Notes under the pieces: generated by a model
Databases searched by the model: none
Seen by the model: the letters and a program-made list of their open reading frames with translations, nothing else
Told to the model about the DNA's origin: nothing
Shown: piece after piece, positions 5,557-13,978 of the stretch
Numbering within the stretch: the first letter of the stretch is position 1
Layout of the letters: the number at the start of each line of letters is the position of its first letter
Made by a program: the position numbers and the translations under genes
Assembly: GCA_964645775.1 (NCBI GenBank)
Contig: CAZYBU010000039.1
Location: 1 to 30,308 of the forward strand
Reading direction: 5' to 3'
DNA: 30,308 nt
Origin: CAZYBU01 sp964645775
GTDB taxonomy: Bacteria > Spirochaetota > UBA4802 > UBA5550

Positions 5557-6699
5557 TCATATTGGCTTCTTCCTGTCAATAAACCTGTCGAAGAACAGGT
5601 CGACTTCCTCTCCAATTATGGCGATTTCCAATCCGAAGGGAAGGTATCCGGCGTAGCCGAGGAGCGGCATCTCGAAGATATGAAACCTGTCCACCATGGG
5701 TATGCTGTAGATCCATTTCGCCAGGCTCCAGTAATTCCAGGTCTCCCAGAAGAGTCCGCAGACCAGGGCGGCCATGGCCGATGCCCAGAAGAGGGTCCAG
5801 TCTCCACTGATAATCCCCCTGGCGACCCGGTTCCGGTATCCCCGAAGCTCCTGGAGGGAATGCCACAGAAGAAGGGGCGCCACCCAGAGAAAGGGGAAGA
5901 GGTATTCCGGGAAGACTCCCACCAGGGCAAGGGCCCCAAGTCCCACCATTGCGGGGAAAAACCGCCCGGTCGGGGAGTCCATGGGTAGAGTGGCTGTGCG
6001 ACTGAATGGTCGGGAGAACAACGGAAAGGTGAGAAGCAGTTCCCGTGTGGAGAGAACCGCGGGTAATACCGTGGAGAAGGCCAGGGTGGCCTCCAGGAAA
6101 TACCGTTCACCGGAGAGGGCTCCTCCTCCCACATAGTACCAGTTGGCAACGAAACGGTTAAGATATTCGAAGAACCACCAGAAGAGGGCGCTAATCGGAA
6201 AGAGTGTGAGCAGAAAAGCGGGCCTGTGAGTAACCAGGGAGTATCCGCCCCGCCTGAAGGTAAGAGCGTTTACGATGATAATGAAACAGAGCCAGAGAGG
6301 CGTGAACGTATATCTCTGGAAGGGGGCGAACCACTCAAAACGTGTCCAGGCCAAAATCCAGAATAGAGGGAGCAGAGTCACTCCGACCCATCCCCAGGCC
6401 GGGAAAGGAGTCGGGTTCGTTTCTCTGCCAGTGAGAGAATAATCGGCCGTGGGGGCTTCCCCTCCTTCCCCATTGCGGATCCATTTCAGGAGCAACAGGA
6501 AAAAGGGAACCAGGGCTGCTATCACCAGAAGCCCGATGAGGATAAAGGCGATCCATGAGAAGGGGAGATGTTCCACGCGGCCGGTTGCGGGCGGAAAGGC
6601 CAGGTAACGGGAAGGGTCATGGCCCGCAAGTGTCACACCGGCCAGGGGAAGGCCGATAAGGATTCCCGTGAAGAGTATTAGTTGAATGACCTGCTTCAT
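5557..6699 (-). CDS. polytopic membrane protein of unknown function
   Basis: This 380-residue protein has about nine or ten hydrophobic segments, beginning with MKQVIQLILFTGILIGLPLAG and spread over its whole length, so it sits in the inner membrane. I do not recognise the family. The most distinctive part is near the C-terminus (about 315-365): FWETWNYWSLAKWIYSIP, then FEMPLLGYAGYLPFGLE. This is rich in aromatic and charged residues inside predicted membrane segments and looks like a conserved active or binding site. It lies between ilvC and metV on the same strand, but a strong stem-loop separates it from ilvC and a 93-base gap from metV, so it may be its own unit. No enzyme function can be claimed. 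Confidence 0.75.
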   Translation of the reverse strand: MKQVIQLILFTGILIGLPLAGVTLAGHDPSRYLAFPPATGRVEHLPFSWIAFILIGLLVIAALVPFFLLLLKWIRNGEGGEAPTADYSLTGRETNPTPFPAWGWVGVTLLPLFWILAWTRFEWFAPFQRYTFTPLWLCFIIIVNALTFRRGGYSLVTHRPAFLLTLFPISALFWWFFEYLNRFVANWYYVGGGALSGERYFLEATLAFSTVLPAVLSTRELLLTFPLFSRPFSRTATLPMDSPTGRFFPAMVGLGALALVGVFPEYLFPFLWVAPLLLWHSLQELRGYRNRVARGIISGDWTLFWASAMAALVCGLFWETWNYWSLAKWIYSIPMVDRFHIFEMPLLGYAGYLPFGLEIAIIGEEVDLFFDRFIDRKKPI

Positions 6700-6711
6700 G
6701 GGTAGATAATG

Positions 6712-6746
6712 GGCCGCAGGGAGGATATAGATCCTCGCCTGCGGCC
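6712..6746 (-). terminator. strong stem-loop after ilvC
   Basis: GGCCGCAGG then GAGGAT (6712-6726) pair with ATCCTC, a one-base bulge, then CCTGCGGCC (6731-6746), closed by a four-base ATAG loop. That is fifteen base pairs, beginning five bases after the ilvC stop. No T-run follows on the minus strand; one (TTATTTTTT) follows on the plus strand. It may block readthrough in the plus direction, protect the 3' end of the ilv message, or act as a weak terminator for ilvC. Confidence 0.5.
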
Positions 6747-6751
6747 AAACG

Positions 6752-7744
6752 TTATTTTTTAATCCAGCTCATCATGCCGCGGAGTTTCTTCCCGACTTCC
6801 TCTACGGGATGGGCGGCCTCTATCTCGCGGAGACGTTTCATGCGGGGCTGGCCCGCCCTGTTTTCAAGAATAAACTCCTTTGCGAAGGTCCCCTCCTGAA
6901 TATCTTTCAGGACTTCCTCCATGGTCCAGCGGGTCTCCTCCGTGATGATCTTCGGGCCGGTGTAATAGTCACCGTATTCAGCCGTGTTTGAGATTGAGTC
7001 TCTCATCATGGCGAAGCCACCCTCGTAAATCAGGTCCACGATCAGTTTCACCTCGTGCACGCACTCAAAGTAGGCGTTCATGGGATCATACCCTGCTTCC
7101 ACCAGGGTCTCGTATCCGGCCTTCATCAGGGAGGTCAATCCTCCGCAGAGAACGGCCTGCTCGCCGAAGAGGTCCGTCTCCGTCTCTTCCCGGAAGGTCG
7201 TCTCCAGGACTCCGGAACGGGATCCTCCGATCCCGGCCGCCCAGGCAAGGGCTATCTGCAGTGTGTCACCGGACGGGTCCTGGTGTACGGCGACCAGGCA
7301 GGGAACCCCGTTGCCTTCCTCGTAGGTGCGCCGTACCATGTGTCCGGGGCCCTTGGGCGCTGTCATGAAAACGTTCACGTCTTCCCGGGGCCGTATCTGG
7401 CCGTAATGGATATTGAAACCGTGCCCGAATCCCAGGTATGCGCCTTTTCTGAGGTTGGGTGCGATGCTTTTTTCAAAGGTGTCAGCCTGCTGCTCGTCCG
7501 GTATCAGGACCATTACAATGTCTGCGTCCTTTACGGCGTCTTCCGTTGTGGCGACCTTGAGGCCGTTTTCCTTGACCTTGTCCCAGCTTCTGCTCCCCTC
7601 GTAAAGACCGACGGTGACGTCACAGCCGCTGTCCCTCAGGTTCAGGGCGTGAGCATGCCCCTGGCTGCCGTAACCTATGACGGCGATCTTCTTCCCGGTT
7701 ATGAGCCCGAGATTACAGTCTTTCTCATAGTAAATCTTTGCCAT
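6752..7744 (-). CDS. ilvC: ketol-acid reductoisomerase
   Basis: This 330-residue class I enzyme converts acetolactate and acetohydroxybutyrate to dihydroxy acids in valine, isoleucine and leucine synthesis, using NADPH and magnesium. The Rossmann motif is GYGSQGHA (residues 24-31). The cofactor loop reads GLYEGSRSW, with tyrosine where many members have arginine; the serines that bind the 2'-phosphate are retained, so NADPH is still expected. The metal-binding part is seen in ETETDLFGEQAVLCGG and, towards the C-terminus, the helices around ECVHEVKLIVDLIYEGG and SNTAEYGDY. It is last in ilvB-ilvN-ilvC, 32 bases after ilvN. Confidence 0.97.
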   Translation of the reverse strand: MAKIYYEKDCNLGLITGKKIAVIGYGSQGHAHALNLRDSGCDVTVGLYEGSRSWDKVKENGLKVATTEDAVKDADIVMVLIPDEQQADTFEKSIAPNLRKGAYLGFGHGFNIHYGQIRPREDVNVFMTAPKGPGHMVRRTYEEGNGVPCLVAVHQDPSGDTLQIALAWAAGIGGSRSGVLETTFREETETDLFGEQAVLCGGLTSLMKAGYETLVEAGYDPMNAYFECVHEVKLIVDLIYEGGFAMMRDSISNTAEYGDYYTGPKIITEETRWTMEEVLKDIQEGTFAKEFILENRAGQPRMKRLREIEAAHPVEEVGKKLRGMMSWIKK

Positions 7745-7776
7745 TTGATAACTCCCGTTACAATGATTTGGTCAGA

Positions 7777-8253
7777 CTATTCCTTAAGTATGGAGACCAT
7801 CCCCGTTCGCATCAGTTCCTTGATTCCGTAGGGACGTATCAGTTCAATGAAGTTGTCGATCTTTTCCGGGTCGCCCTTGATACCCAGTGTGATACTTTTG
7901 GGGGAGACATCGGCCACATCGACCCGGAAGAGTTCTCCCAGGTGGAGAATCTCCGATCTCTTGGCGGGGGCCGCGTTTACCTTTACGAGCATGAGTTCTC
8001 TCTGTACGGAAGACTCATCCGTATGATCCGTGACCTTTATGATATCGATCAGTTTGTTCAGCTGTTTCTTGACCTGTTCAAGGATCCGGTCATCGCCCCG
8101 GACCACGATGGTCATGATGGAGACCTCCTCATCCTCGGTCGTGCTGACCGTAAGGGAATCGATGTTATATCCCCGGGCCGAAAAGAGGTTTGATACCCGG
8201 GCCAGGACGCCGAAGCGGTTCTCTACCTTGACGGATATGACGTGTTGTTCCAT
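7777..8253 (-). CDS. ilvN: acetolactate synthase small (regulatory) subunit
   Basis: This 158-residue protein starts with an ACT domain, VISVKVENRFGVLARVSNLF then SARGYNIDSLTV, the valine-binding unit that mediates feedback inhibition of the large subunit. A C-terminal ferredoxin-like domain follows (about 80-158). Length and motif order are those of standard IlvN/IlvH. It lies 12 bases after ilvB, so the two subunits are made from one message. Confidence 0.96.
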   Translation of the reverse strand: MEQHVISVKVENRFGVLARVSNLFSARGYNIDSLTVSTTEDEEVSIMTIVVRGDDRILEQVKKQLNKLIDIIKVTDHTDESSVQRELMLVKVNAAPAKRSEILHLGELFRVDVADVSPKSITLGIKGDPEKIDNFIELIRPYGIKELMRTGMVSILKE

Positions 8254-8265
8254 TTATCTCCTCCC

Positions 8266-9948
8266 TCAGGCCAGTTCCCGCATAATGGTCTCTTTGATCG
8301 ATTTCCCGGCCGGAACCATGGGATAAACGTTCTCTTCTCTGGAAACCCGGAAATCGATGATTATCGGCCTGTCCGTAATGGAGAGGGCCTTCTCAATGGC
8401 CGGGGCGACTTCCTCCCGTTTCTCAACGGCTATACCCGCCGCCCCGTATGCTTCAGCCAGCTTCACGAAATTGGGCTGGAAGTTGATACAGGTCTGGGAA
8501 TATCTCTTGTCGTAGAAAAGCTGCTGCCACTGGCGGACCATACCCAGAAACCCGTTGTTGAGGATGGCGATTACGACCGGAAGCTTATGCTGGACAGCCA
8601 CGATCAGTTCCTGGATATTCATCTGTATGGAGCCGTCCCCCGCGATATCAAAAACTCTTTTATCTGGTTTTGCCAACTGGGCTCCGATTGCGGCCGGGAA
8701 TCCGTATCCCATGGTCCCCAGTCCACCGGATGAGATGAAGGACCGCGGTTCAGAGTACTTGTAGAACTGGGCCGCCCACATCTGGTTTTGACCGACCTCG
8801 GTTGTAATGATCGCTTTACCTTCCGTGAGACGGTATATCTCCTCCACGACAAACTGGGGTTTAATATCTCCCTGGCCGGTGTCTTCGTAGAGGAGGGGAT
8901 GCTCTTCCTTCAGTTTGTTAACATAACTCTTCCATTCATCGATCTTCGGTGCCTTGACCTGTTTGTTTATCTCTTTCAGGACTCTCTTGCAGTCTCCCAC
9001 GATGGGAACGTCAACAGGGACGTTTTTACTCACGGATGCGGGGTCCACATCAATATGGATGACCCGGGCTTCCGGTATGAATTCATCGATTTTGCCGGTA
9101 ACCCGGTCATCGAATCTGGCGCCCACCGCTATGAGCAGGTCCGATTCGTTTACAGAGTGGTTGGCGTAGTAGGTGCCGTGCATACCCAGCATCTCGAGAG
9201 AAAGAGGATCCGTCTCCGGGTATGCGCCCATACCCAGAAGCGTGGTGGTGATAGGTATCCCCGTTTTTTTGACGAATTCCCGGAGCTCTTCCGATGCGTC
9301 GGATATAATGACACCTCCACCCGCGTAGATAACCGGACGGACTGCCTGCTCGATGAGCTTGCACGCCTTCTTTATCTGGTTGGGGTGGCCGTCCAGTTTC
9401 GGCTTGTAGCTCCGAATGTCGACCCTGTCAGGGTAATGAAAATCTCCCTTAGAATTGGATATATCGACCGGCACGTCGATCAGGACCGGACCGGGACGGC
9501 CGGTTGCGGCTATATGGAAAGCCTCCTTTATAACGCGGGGGAGGTCAGCGATATCCTGGATGAGGTAGTTGTGCTTGGTTATCGGTCGTGTAATACCGGT
9601 AACATCGACTTCCTGGAAAGCGTCATTGCCTATCATGTTTCGAGATACCTGGCCCGTGAATACTACCAGGGGGACTGAGTCCAGGTGGGCCGTGGCGATG
9701 CCTGTTACCAGGTTTGTCGCGCCGGGACCCGAGGTGGCGATAACAACACCCGGTTTTCCCGACGCCCGCGCGTACCCGTCGGCTGCGTGTATTGCTCCCT
9801 GTTCATGGCGGGTCAGGATAAACCTGAAGGGAGCTTGAAATATATGATGAAAAATAGGAATGACCACACCACCCGGGTAGCCGAACATGATTTCAACGTT
9901 TTCTTTTTTAAGGGACTCGATAATCATTTCTGCGCCGGTAATTTTCAT
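8266..9948 (-). CDS. ilvB: acetolactate synthase large (catalytic) subunit
   Basis: This 560-residue thiamine-diphosphate enzyme catalyses the first common step of branched-chain amino acid synthesis. Visible are GYPGGVVIPIF, the catalytic glutamate in RHEQGAIHAADGYA (Glu49), the SGPGATNLVTGIATAH segment, the central FAD-binding part with GARFDDRVTGKI, and the thiamine-diphosphate/magnesium motif starting GDGSIQMNIQEL and ending ILNN. Length is normal. GAGGAAG precedes the ATG. It is the first gene of ilvBNC and has a structured leader. A six-codon frame (MFARKP) ends in a TGA that overlaps the ilvB ATG. Confidence 0.97.
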   Translation of the reverse strand: MKITGAEMIIESLKKENVEIMFGYPGGVVIPIFHHIFQAPFRFILTRHEQGAIHAADGYARASGKPGVVIATSGPGATNLVTGIATAHLDSVPLVVFTGQVSRNMIGNDAFQEVDVTGITRPITKHNYLIQDIADLPRVIKEAFHIAATGRPGPVLIDVPVDISNSKGDFHYPDRVDIRSYKPKLDGHPNQIKKACKLIEQAVRPVIYAGGGVIISDASEELREFVKKTGIPITTTLLGMGAYPETDPLSLEMLGMHGTYYANHSVNESDLLIAVGARFDDRVTGKIDEFIPEARVIHIDVDPASVSKNVPVDVPIVGDCKRVLKEINKQVKAPKIDEWKSYVNKLKEEHPLLYEDTGQGDIKPQFVVEEIYRLTEGKAIITTEVGQNQMWAAQFYKYSEPRSFISSGGLGTMGYGFPAAIGAQLAKPDKRVFDIAGDGSIQMNIQELIVAVQHKLPVVIAILNNGFLGMVRQWQQLFYDKRYSQTCINFQPNFVKLAEAYGAAGIAVEKREEVAPAIEKALSITDRPIIIDFRVSREENVYPMVPAGKSIKETIMRELA

Positions 9949-10091
9949 GGCTTCCTCGCGAACATGATCCTGGATTGGTGCAACCGGAATTCCCGTGCCG
10001 GACCTGTGTGGTGCAGGTTCGGGAAGCCCGGCGGGTCTTCCCTGAAGAGCTTAATGTAGGTTCCGGATGAGGTTGCTATTTGTCAATTTTT
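9949..10091 (-). promoter_or_regulatory. structured leader of ilvBNC
   Basis: Upstream of ilvB, on the minus strand, are two stem-loops: GGGAAG/CTTCCC (10021-10042, loop containing CCCG/CGGG) and ACCTG/CAGGT (10002-10018). A TTGACA at about 10079-10084 could be a -35 box, but I see no good -10 at 17 bases. The same TTG starts an eleven-codon frame with two leucines and one isoleucine. These are the kinds of parts found in ilv attenuators, but there is no T-run after either stem, so attenuation is not shown. Confidence 0.35.
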
Positions 10092-10113
10092 TTTCCTCAC
10101 TATTCTTATTGGC

Positions 10114-10173
10114 TTGAACTGATGACGCTTGGAAATGTATTGTCGATTCCGGCGACGCGAAGCGTCGTCGGAA
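10114..10173 (+). promoter_or_regulatory. possible promoter and 5' stem-loop of the following gene
   Basis: TTGAAC (10114-10119), an 18-base spacer and TATTGT (10138-10143) form a modest promoter. The predicted start coincides with a 12-base-pair stem with a GAA triloop (10147-10158 against 10162-10173, one mismatch). The message would thus begin with a hairpin, which often stabilises mRNA. A hairpin of similar sequence and loop occurs at 14871-14906. Confidence 0.3.
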
Positions 10174-10201
10174 CACGCGTCAGAAAAAGGTAGTGTATCC
10201 C

Positions 10202-11137
10202 ATGGATGTTCGGACAGCCTGTAAGGAAGTATACGATTACATTGTACAACTGAATAAGCAGGAAGACAATAAGTCCATTCCTCACTCCGACCAGTTCATG
10301 AGAGACGTTGAATCGACCGTCGGCATCAACCGGGAGATGGCAAGAAGGGCTCTTAACATCCTCAGGGAGTCGCATTATATACTTGTGATCGAGATCGAAA
10401 AGGATGATTCCAACAACAATATCCAGCGTATCGAGGGGTACGTCCAGGCCACCATGGAAACCGTTACCCGCCTGAAAAGCCATTTTCAGAACCAGCTGGA
10501 GCAAGTTTATGAAAAAGAGAGGGGACAGCACCTGATGGTCCACCAGATCATCAAGGAAATATTTCCCCGTATGCAGTCCCTGAAGGGTACCGCCATGGGA
10601 CAGGTCGCCAACAAGGCGATCATGCTTGAAGAATACGCGAATCTTCTCCAAAGACATTACCAGCAGTATTCTCCCGACTGGAAGGAGGAGAAATTTGAAG
10701 AGATTATAAGACAGATTGAGGGAGAAGAAAAGAAAAAAGAGGAACAGAAACAGGAAGAACAGAAAGAGCCTGCGCCACCTGCCAGGGAAGAACCGGCCGA
10801 AGAGTCATTGGATTCCGATGGCCGAAGGGCCACGGACAAAAGGGAATTCAGTTCATTTAAATCGCTGAATAATCTTCGGTCAATCAATCGGGTACTGAAT
10901 ATCTACGGGGTCGATTTCTTTTTCCGAGCGAACATACGAAACTGTAATTTTGATCTCATACGTGAAGTGGTGGAGAGCGGAGCCCTTGACAGAAGGTCTG
11001 ACATCCTCAAGCTAAAAGAGATGCTCGGAATAGTACGAAGAAACATGGATAACGACCCGGAACTCCGTAATCATCAGGATGAGCTGACTCGATTGGAAAG
11101 GGCTCTTACGCGTTTTCGTCTTACCCGGCACATGTGA
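10202..11137 (+). CDS. winged-helix-like protein of unknown function
   Basis: I start this at ATG 10202 because AAAAAGG lies ten bases upstream; a GTG at 10193 is too close to it. The 311 residues form three parts. The N-terminal part (about 1-75) looks like a winged helix, with GINREMARRALNILRES as helix-turn-helix and HYILVIEIEKDD as the wing. The middle (about 75-215) is helical, ending in a glutamate/lysine/glutamine-rich linker and a proline-rich stretch. The C-terminal part (about 225-311), starting FSSFKSLNNLRSINRVLNIY, is probably a small domain of its own. I do not recognise the family. A DNA- or nucleotide-responsive regulator is possible. It stands alone, divergent from ilvB, with the barrel protein 43 bases downstream. 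Confidence 0.75.
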   Translation: MDVRTACKEVYDYIVQLNKQEDNKSIPHSDQFMRDVESTVGINREMARRALNILRESHYILVIEIEKDDSNNNIQRIEGYVQATMETVTRLKSHFQNQLEQVYEKERGQHLMVHQIIKEIFPRMQSLKGTAMGQVANKAIMLEEYANLLQRHYQQYSPDWKEEKFEEIIRQIEGEEKKKEEQKQEEQKEPAPPAREEPAEESLDSDGRRATDKREFSSFKSLNNLRSINRVLNIYGVDFFFRANIRNCNFDLIREVVESGALDRRSDILKLKEMLGIVRRNMDNDPELRNHQDELTRLERALTRFRLTRHM

Positions 11138-11180
11138 ATAACTGTATTATGCTGGACAGTATGTCGATGCTGTAATTGGA

Positions 11181-12017
11181 ATGGATTGTGAAATGAAACC
11201 ATCGGGCAAAAACACCAGGAGAGTTCTGGCATCCCTGCTGGCAGGGACCCTTCTTCTTATGGCACCCTGCTCACTTTACGCCAGTGAATTCCTGAATACC
11301 ATAATGCATATCAATCTCGGATTTGTCATCGGCGCTCCCCTGGGGCATATGATGAAAAAAGAAGATAACCGGTTTGAATCCTATGCCGACGCCAACATAA
11401 CCGGGGACTATGATTTCACCAATTATCATTCCTCCTTCGGGCTGACCCTGGATATCGTTCCCATGCCGCCCCTCATACTGGGAACCGAGTCCCACGCCAT
11501 TAAGTTCGGTATCAGGGGAGGGTTTCGTTTCGCATTTATCTACCAGAAACTGAATCTCCGGGAAGAGAACGAGAATACTACCATGGCGCTTCTATCCTAC
11601 AAAGAGTGGATGGTGGGTCCCGTTGTCCACTACGCCCCAAAACTGGACGTCTCTTCCCTCACCGGAAATTATACATCAAATTTCGGAATAACAGTTTTTG
11701 CTCTCTACGGCGGACTGTTCGATACCCAGGTTAATGCCTTTCCCATTGTCAGGGAACTGGGCGGAACGGTGAATTCACCGGCCGTCTCTTCCGCAAAGGG
11801 ATTCAAAATTGAAGCCGGATTCGGGCTTCAGATCTCCGTATCAGCCATAAACCTGGGAGTGAATTTCTTCTACGCCTTCACGCAGTTAAAACTTGATACA
11901 CCCATAACCGATTACGCCGGGGAAGTACCCCATCCCATAGAACTTCATGAATTCTGTCTGGAGTTTTATATAGGTATTCCCATCGAATGGGGGACGAAGA
12001 GGATATCCGCTCTGTAA
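11181..12017 (+). CDS. putative outer-membrane beta-barrel protein
   Basis: This protein of up to 278 residues has a signal peptide (basic MKPSGKNTRR, hydrophobic ASLLAGTLLLMAP, cleavage near LYASEF). The rest is alternating hydrophobic/polar strands rich in glycine and aromatics, such as IKFGIRGGFRFAFIYQ, NFGITVFALYGGLF and LGVNFFYAFTQLKL, typical of a small outer-membrane barrel. Either ATG 11181 or ATG 11193 could start it; the second gives a more usual signal peptide. No specific family is recognised. It converges on the thioredoxin-like gene with a 12-base gap. Confidence 0.65.
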   Translation: MDCEMKPSGKNTRRVLASLLAGTLLLMAPCSLYASEFLNTIMHINLGFVIGAPLGHMMKKEDNRFESYADANITGDYDFTNYHSSFGLTLDIVPMPPLILGTESHAIKFGIRGGFRFAFIYQKLNLREENENTTMALLSYKEWMVGPVVHYAPKLDVSSLTGNYTSNFGITVFALYGGLFDTQVNAFPIVRELGGTVNSPAVSSAKGFKIEAGFGLQISVSAINLGVNFFYAFTQLKLDTPITDYAGEVPHPIELHEFCLEFYIGIPIEWGTKRISAL

Positions 12018-12029
12018 CAGATATACCCT

Positions 12030-12602
12030 TCATTCCGTACAATCGGTATTGCCTTCCATGTATTCATTCAGGGTGATTTTTTTCAGGTAACACTTGTCTT
12101 TCATGTATGAGAGAAGTGGAAGGAATATCTCCTTGTCTATGAAGCCGGGAATTGTGGTAATGAGGTCGCCGTCACTCTCCATGAAAAGGAGCGTTGGAAG
12201 ACCGCGAACACCCACGGCCGTGGAGAACTGGGTGGCTGTATATTCCCGTCCCTTATATTGTATCGGTTCCTCCCTGGGTCTGTCCGTGTAAATCTTGACA
12301 CAGATGAAATCCCGGGCCAGGCGCTTCTGCACCTCTGGATGAGAGAAGGTTTTCTCTTCCATGACCTTGCACCATTTGCACCAGTCAGCGTAGAAATCGA
12401 TGATGATTTGCTTCTCCTGCTTTCGGGCAAGACTGAGACCTTCGTTGAAAGAATGCCATGTGACACTCTTTCCGTTGGCGTAGAGGTTGTTCTGTGCCGG
12501 TTTCTCTTTCCCTGATGATGTCTCTTTTTCAGTCCCGCATCCTGAGATGAATAGTATGGTCAATATCAGGGGAACAAAATATCGAGTCATGTGCATATCC
12601 AT
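12030..12602 (-). CDS. thioredoxin-fold lipoprotein
   Basis: The protein has a lipoprotein signal (MTRYFVPLILTILFISGC) and a thioredoxin-like domain with IIIDFYADWCKWCKVMEE, a WCxxC redox pair, followed by the cis-proline segment RGLPTLLFMESDG. It resembles the DsbD C-terminal/Thioredoxin_7 group and would act in the periplasm, reducing or transferring disulfides. Three ATGs (12602, 12596, 12590) are possible starts. The minus strand carries TACTATAAA just before the first, so the message may be nearly leaderless. It lies downstream of panB on the same strand. A TGCAACT/AGTTGCA inverted repeat (12649-12672) sits upstream and may be regulatory. Confidence 0.82.
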   Translation of the reverse strand: MDMHMTRYFVPLILTILFISGCGTEKETSSGKEKPAQNNLYANGKSVTWHSFNEGLSLARKQEKQIIIDFYADWCKWCKVMEEKTFSHPEVQKRLARDFICVKIYTDRPREEPIQYKGREYTATQFSTAVGVRGLPTLLFMESDGDLITTIPGFIDKEIFLPLLSYMKDKCYLKKITLNEYMEGNTDCTE

Positions 12603-12678
12603 TTTTCTTTTTATAGTATGGTGCAAGTTTCTGCTGTTTTATTTTAATTGCAACTAAAATATTGCAGTTGCAGGTACA

Positions 12679-13479
12679 TCATGAGAAAACATTGGTTTTT
12701 GCGGGGAAAGCGCCTTCCCGCACCTCCCGCTTATACTCCTGAAGGGCCCCGAGGGCGGTTGCATGAATATCGGCGAACTTCTTCAAAAACTTTGGGTTAA
12801 AAGTGGCGTCGTATCCCAGGAGGTCGGTAATGACCAGAACCTGGCCGTCAGTATGTCGGCCGGCGCCTATACCGATGGTGGGTATTTTCAGGGACTCCGT
12901 AATATCCGCCGCCAGCTTTTCCGGTACCATCTCGAGGACAAGGGAGAAGACTCCGGCGTCCTCCAGAATGCGTGCGTCCTCCCTCATTATCATCGCCTTT
13001 TCCTCTTCCCGGCCCTGTACCGAGTATCCTCCCAGCCTGTGAACGGACTGGGGTGTCAGGCCGAGGTGGCCCATGACCGGGATTGAGGCTCTGGTCAGGG
13101 CCCGGATGGTTTCCTCGAAGTCCCGTCCACCCTCGAGCTTGACCGCGTTGGCGCCTGTCTCCTTCATGATTCGCCCGCAGTTTTCCAGGGTCTTTTCAAT
13201 GGAGACATGATAGGCCATGAAGGGGAGGTCGACGACCATGAAGGTCTCCGGCGCCCCGCGCCGTACCATCTCAGCGTGGTAGATCATCTGCTCCAGGGTG
13301 ACCGGGATGGTGCTGTTATATCCGGCCACCGCGTTTCCGAGGGAATCTCCTACCAGGATGGTATCAGTATCCGCTTCGGCCACGATTCTTGCCATGGTAC
13401 AATCATAACAGGTTACCATGGCGATCTTTTCACCGTCCGATTTATGTTTCGCGAAATCGTGTATGCTCTTTAAGGCCAT
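12679..13479 (-). CDS. panB: 3-methyl-2-oxobutanoate hydroxymethyltransferase
   Basis: This 266-residue TIM-barrel enzyme transfers a hydroxymethyl group from methylene-THF to 2-oxoisovalerate, the first step to pantothenate. Diagnostic segments include MVTCYDCTMARIVAEA, DTILVGDSLGNAVAGY (metal-binding aspartate), PFMAYHVS, NAVKLEGG, VMGHLGLTPQSVH and TIGIGAG. Length is standard. It begins inside folK (38-base overlap), so the two are probably translationally coupled. The substrate links it to the ilv genes and the cofactor to folate/C1 genes in this window. Confidence 0.96.
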   Translation of the reverse strand: MALKSIHDFAKHKSDGEKIAMVTCYDCTMARIVAEADTDTILVGDSLGNAVAGYNSTIPVTLEQMIYHAEMVRRGAPETFMVVDLPFMAYHVSIEKTLENCGRIMKETGANAVKLEGGRDFEETIRALTRASIPVMGHLGLTPQSVHRLGGYSVQGREEEKAMIMREDARILEDAGVFSLVLEMVPEKLAADITESLKIPTIGIGAGRHTDGQVLVITDLLGYDATFNPKFLKKFADIHATALGALQEYKREVREGAFPAKTNVFS

Positions 13480-13978
13480 TATGGTAGATCTCCCTGAAAA
13501 GTTTTCCTGTGACCGGGTCCCTGATCTCCCTGTTCAGTTCCAGCAGGTGCCTGAGGATGAACTCTCTCTCCTTCATGCGGGGATGGGGAAGGACCAGGTC
13601 TCTGGTTGCCATTATCCTGTCTCCGTAGAGCAGGATGTCAAGGTCAATTGTTCTGGGGCCCCGGGGGCGTTCGCGAACGCGTCCCATAGATTGTTCGATG
13701 TCGAGGCAGGTTTCGAGAAGCTGAAGTGGTTCCATCAGGGTCCGCAATCGGCAGACCTGGTTGAGAAATTTCGGTTGGTCGGTAAAATCCACCGGATCGG
13801 TCTCTTCAACACCGGAACAGTCCAGGAGCTCAATCTCCTCCCTCTCACTCAGTCTCTTCCGGGCCGCGTCCAGGTATCCTCTCCTCTCCCCGAGGTTGGA
13901 ACCGAGAGCGAGATAGCAGAGGACCCCTTTCAGACCTTCTCCCTCTGGTCTTCCCCGGAAAGTTCCATTATGCGGCAC
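13442..13978 (-). CDS. folK: 6-hydroxymethyl-dihydropterin pyrophosphokinase
   Basis: FolK adds pyrophosphate to 6-hydroxymethyl-dihydropterin in folate synthesis. The sequence shows YLALGSNLGERRGYL, then EETDPVDFTDQPKFLNQVCRL (pterin-binding region) and the signature RGPRTIDLDILLYG followed by LPHPRMKEREFIL. The start is unclear. GTG at 13978 (given here) adds fifteen odd residues and overlaps the ATPase gene by 49 bases. A CTG at 13931-13933 overlaps the upstream stop as CTGA, follows GGGAGAAGG and gives the normal family N-terminus (MKGVLCYLALGSN). I favour the CTG on family grounds, though such starts are rare. The C-terminus overlaps panB. Confidence 0.93.
   Translation of the reverse strand: MPHNGTFRGRPEGEGLKGVLCYLALGSNLGERRGYLDAARKRLSEREEIELLDCSGVEETDPVDFTDQPKFLNQVCRLRTLMEPLQLLETCLDIEQSMGRVRERPRGPRTIDLDILLYGDRIMATRDLVLPHPRMKEREFILRHLLELNREIRDPVTGKLFREIYHNGLKEHTRFRET

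Noticed and set aside
8788..9678. Long plus-strand open frame of 296 codons
   Set aside because: It lies wholly inside ilvB on the opposite strand and shows no domain; a shadow of a conserved gene.
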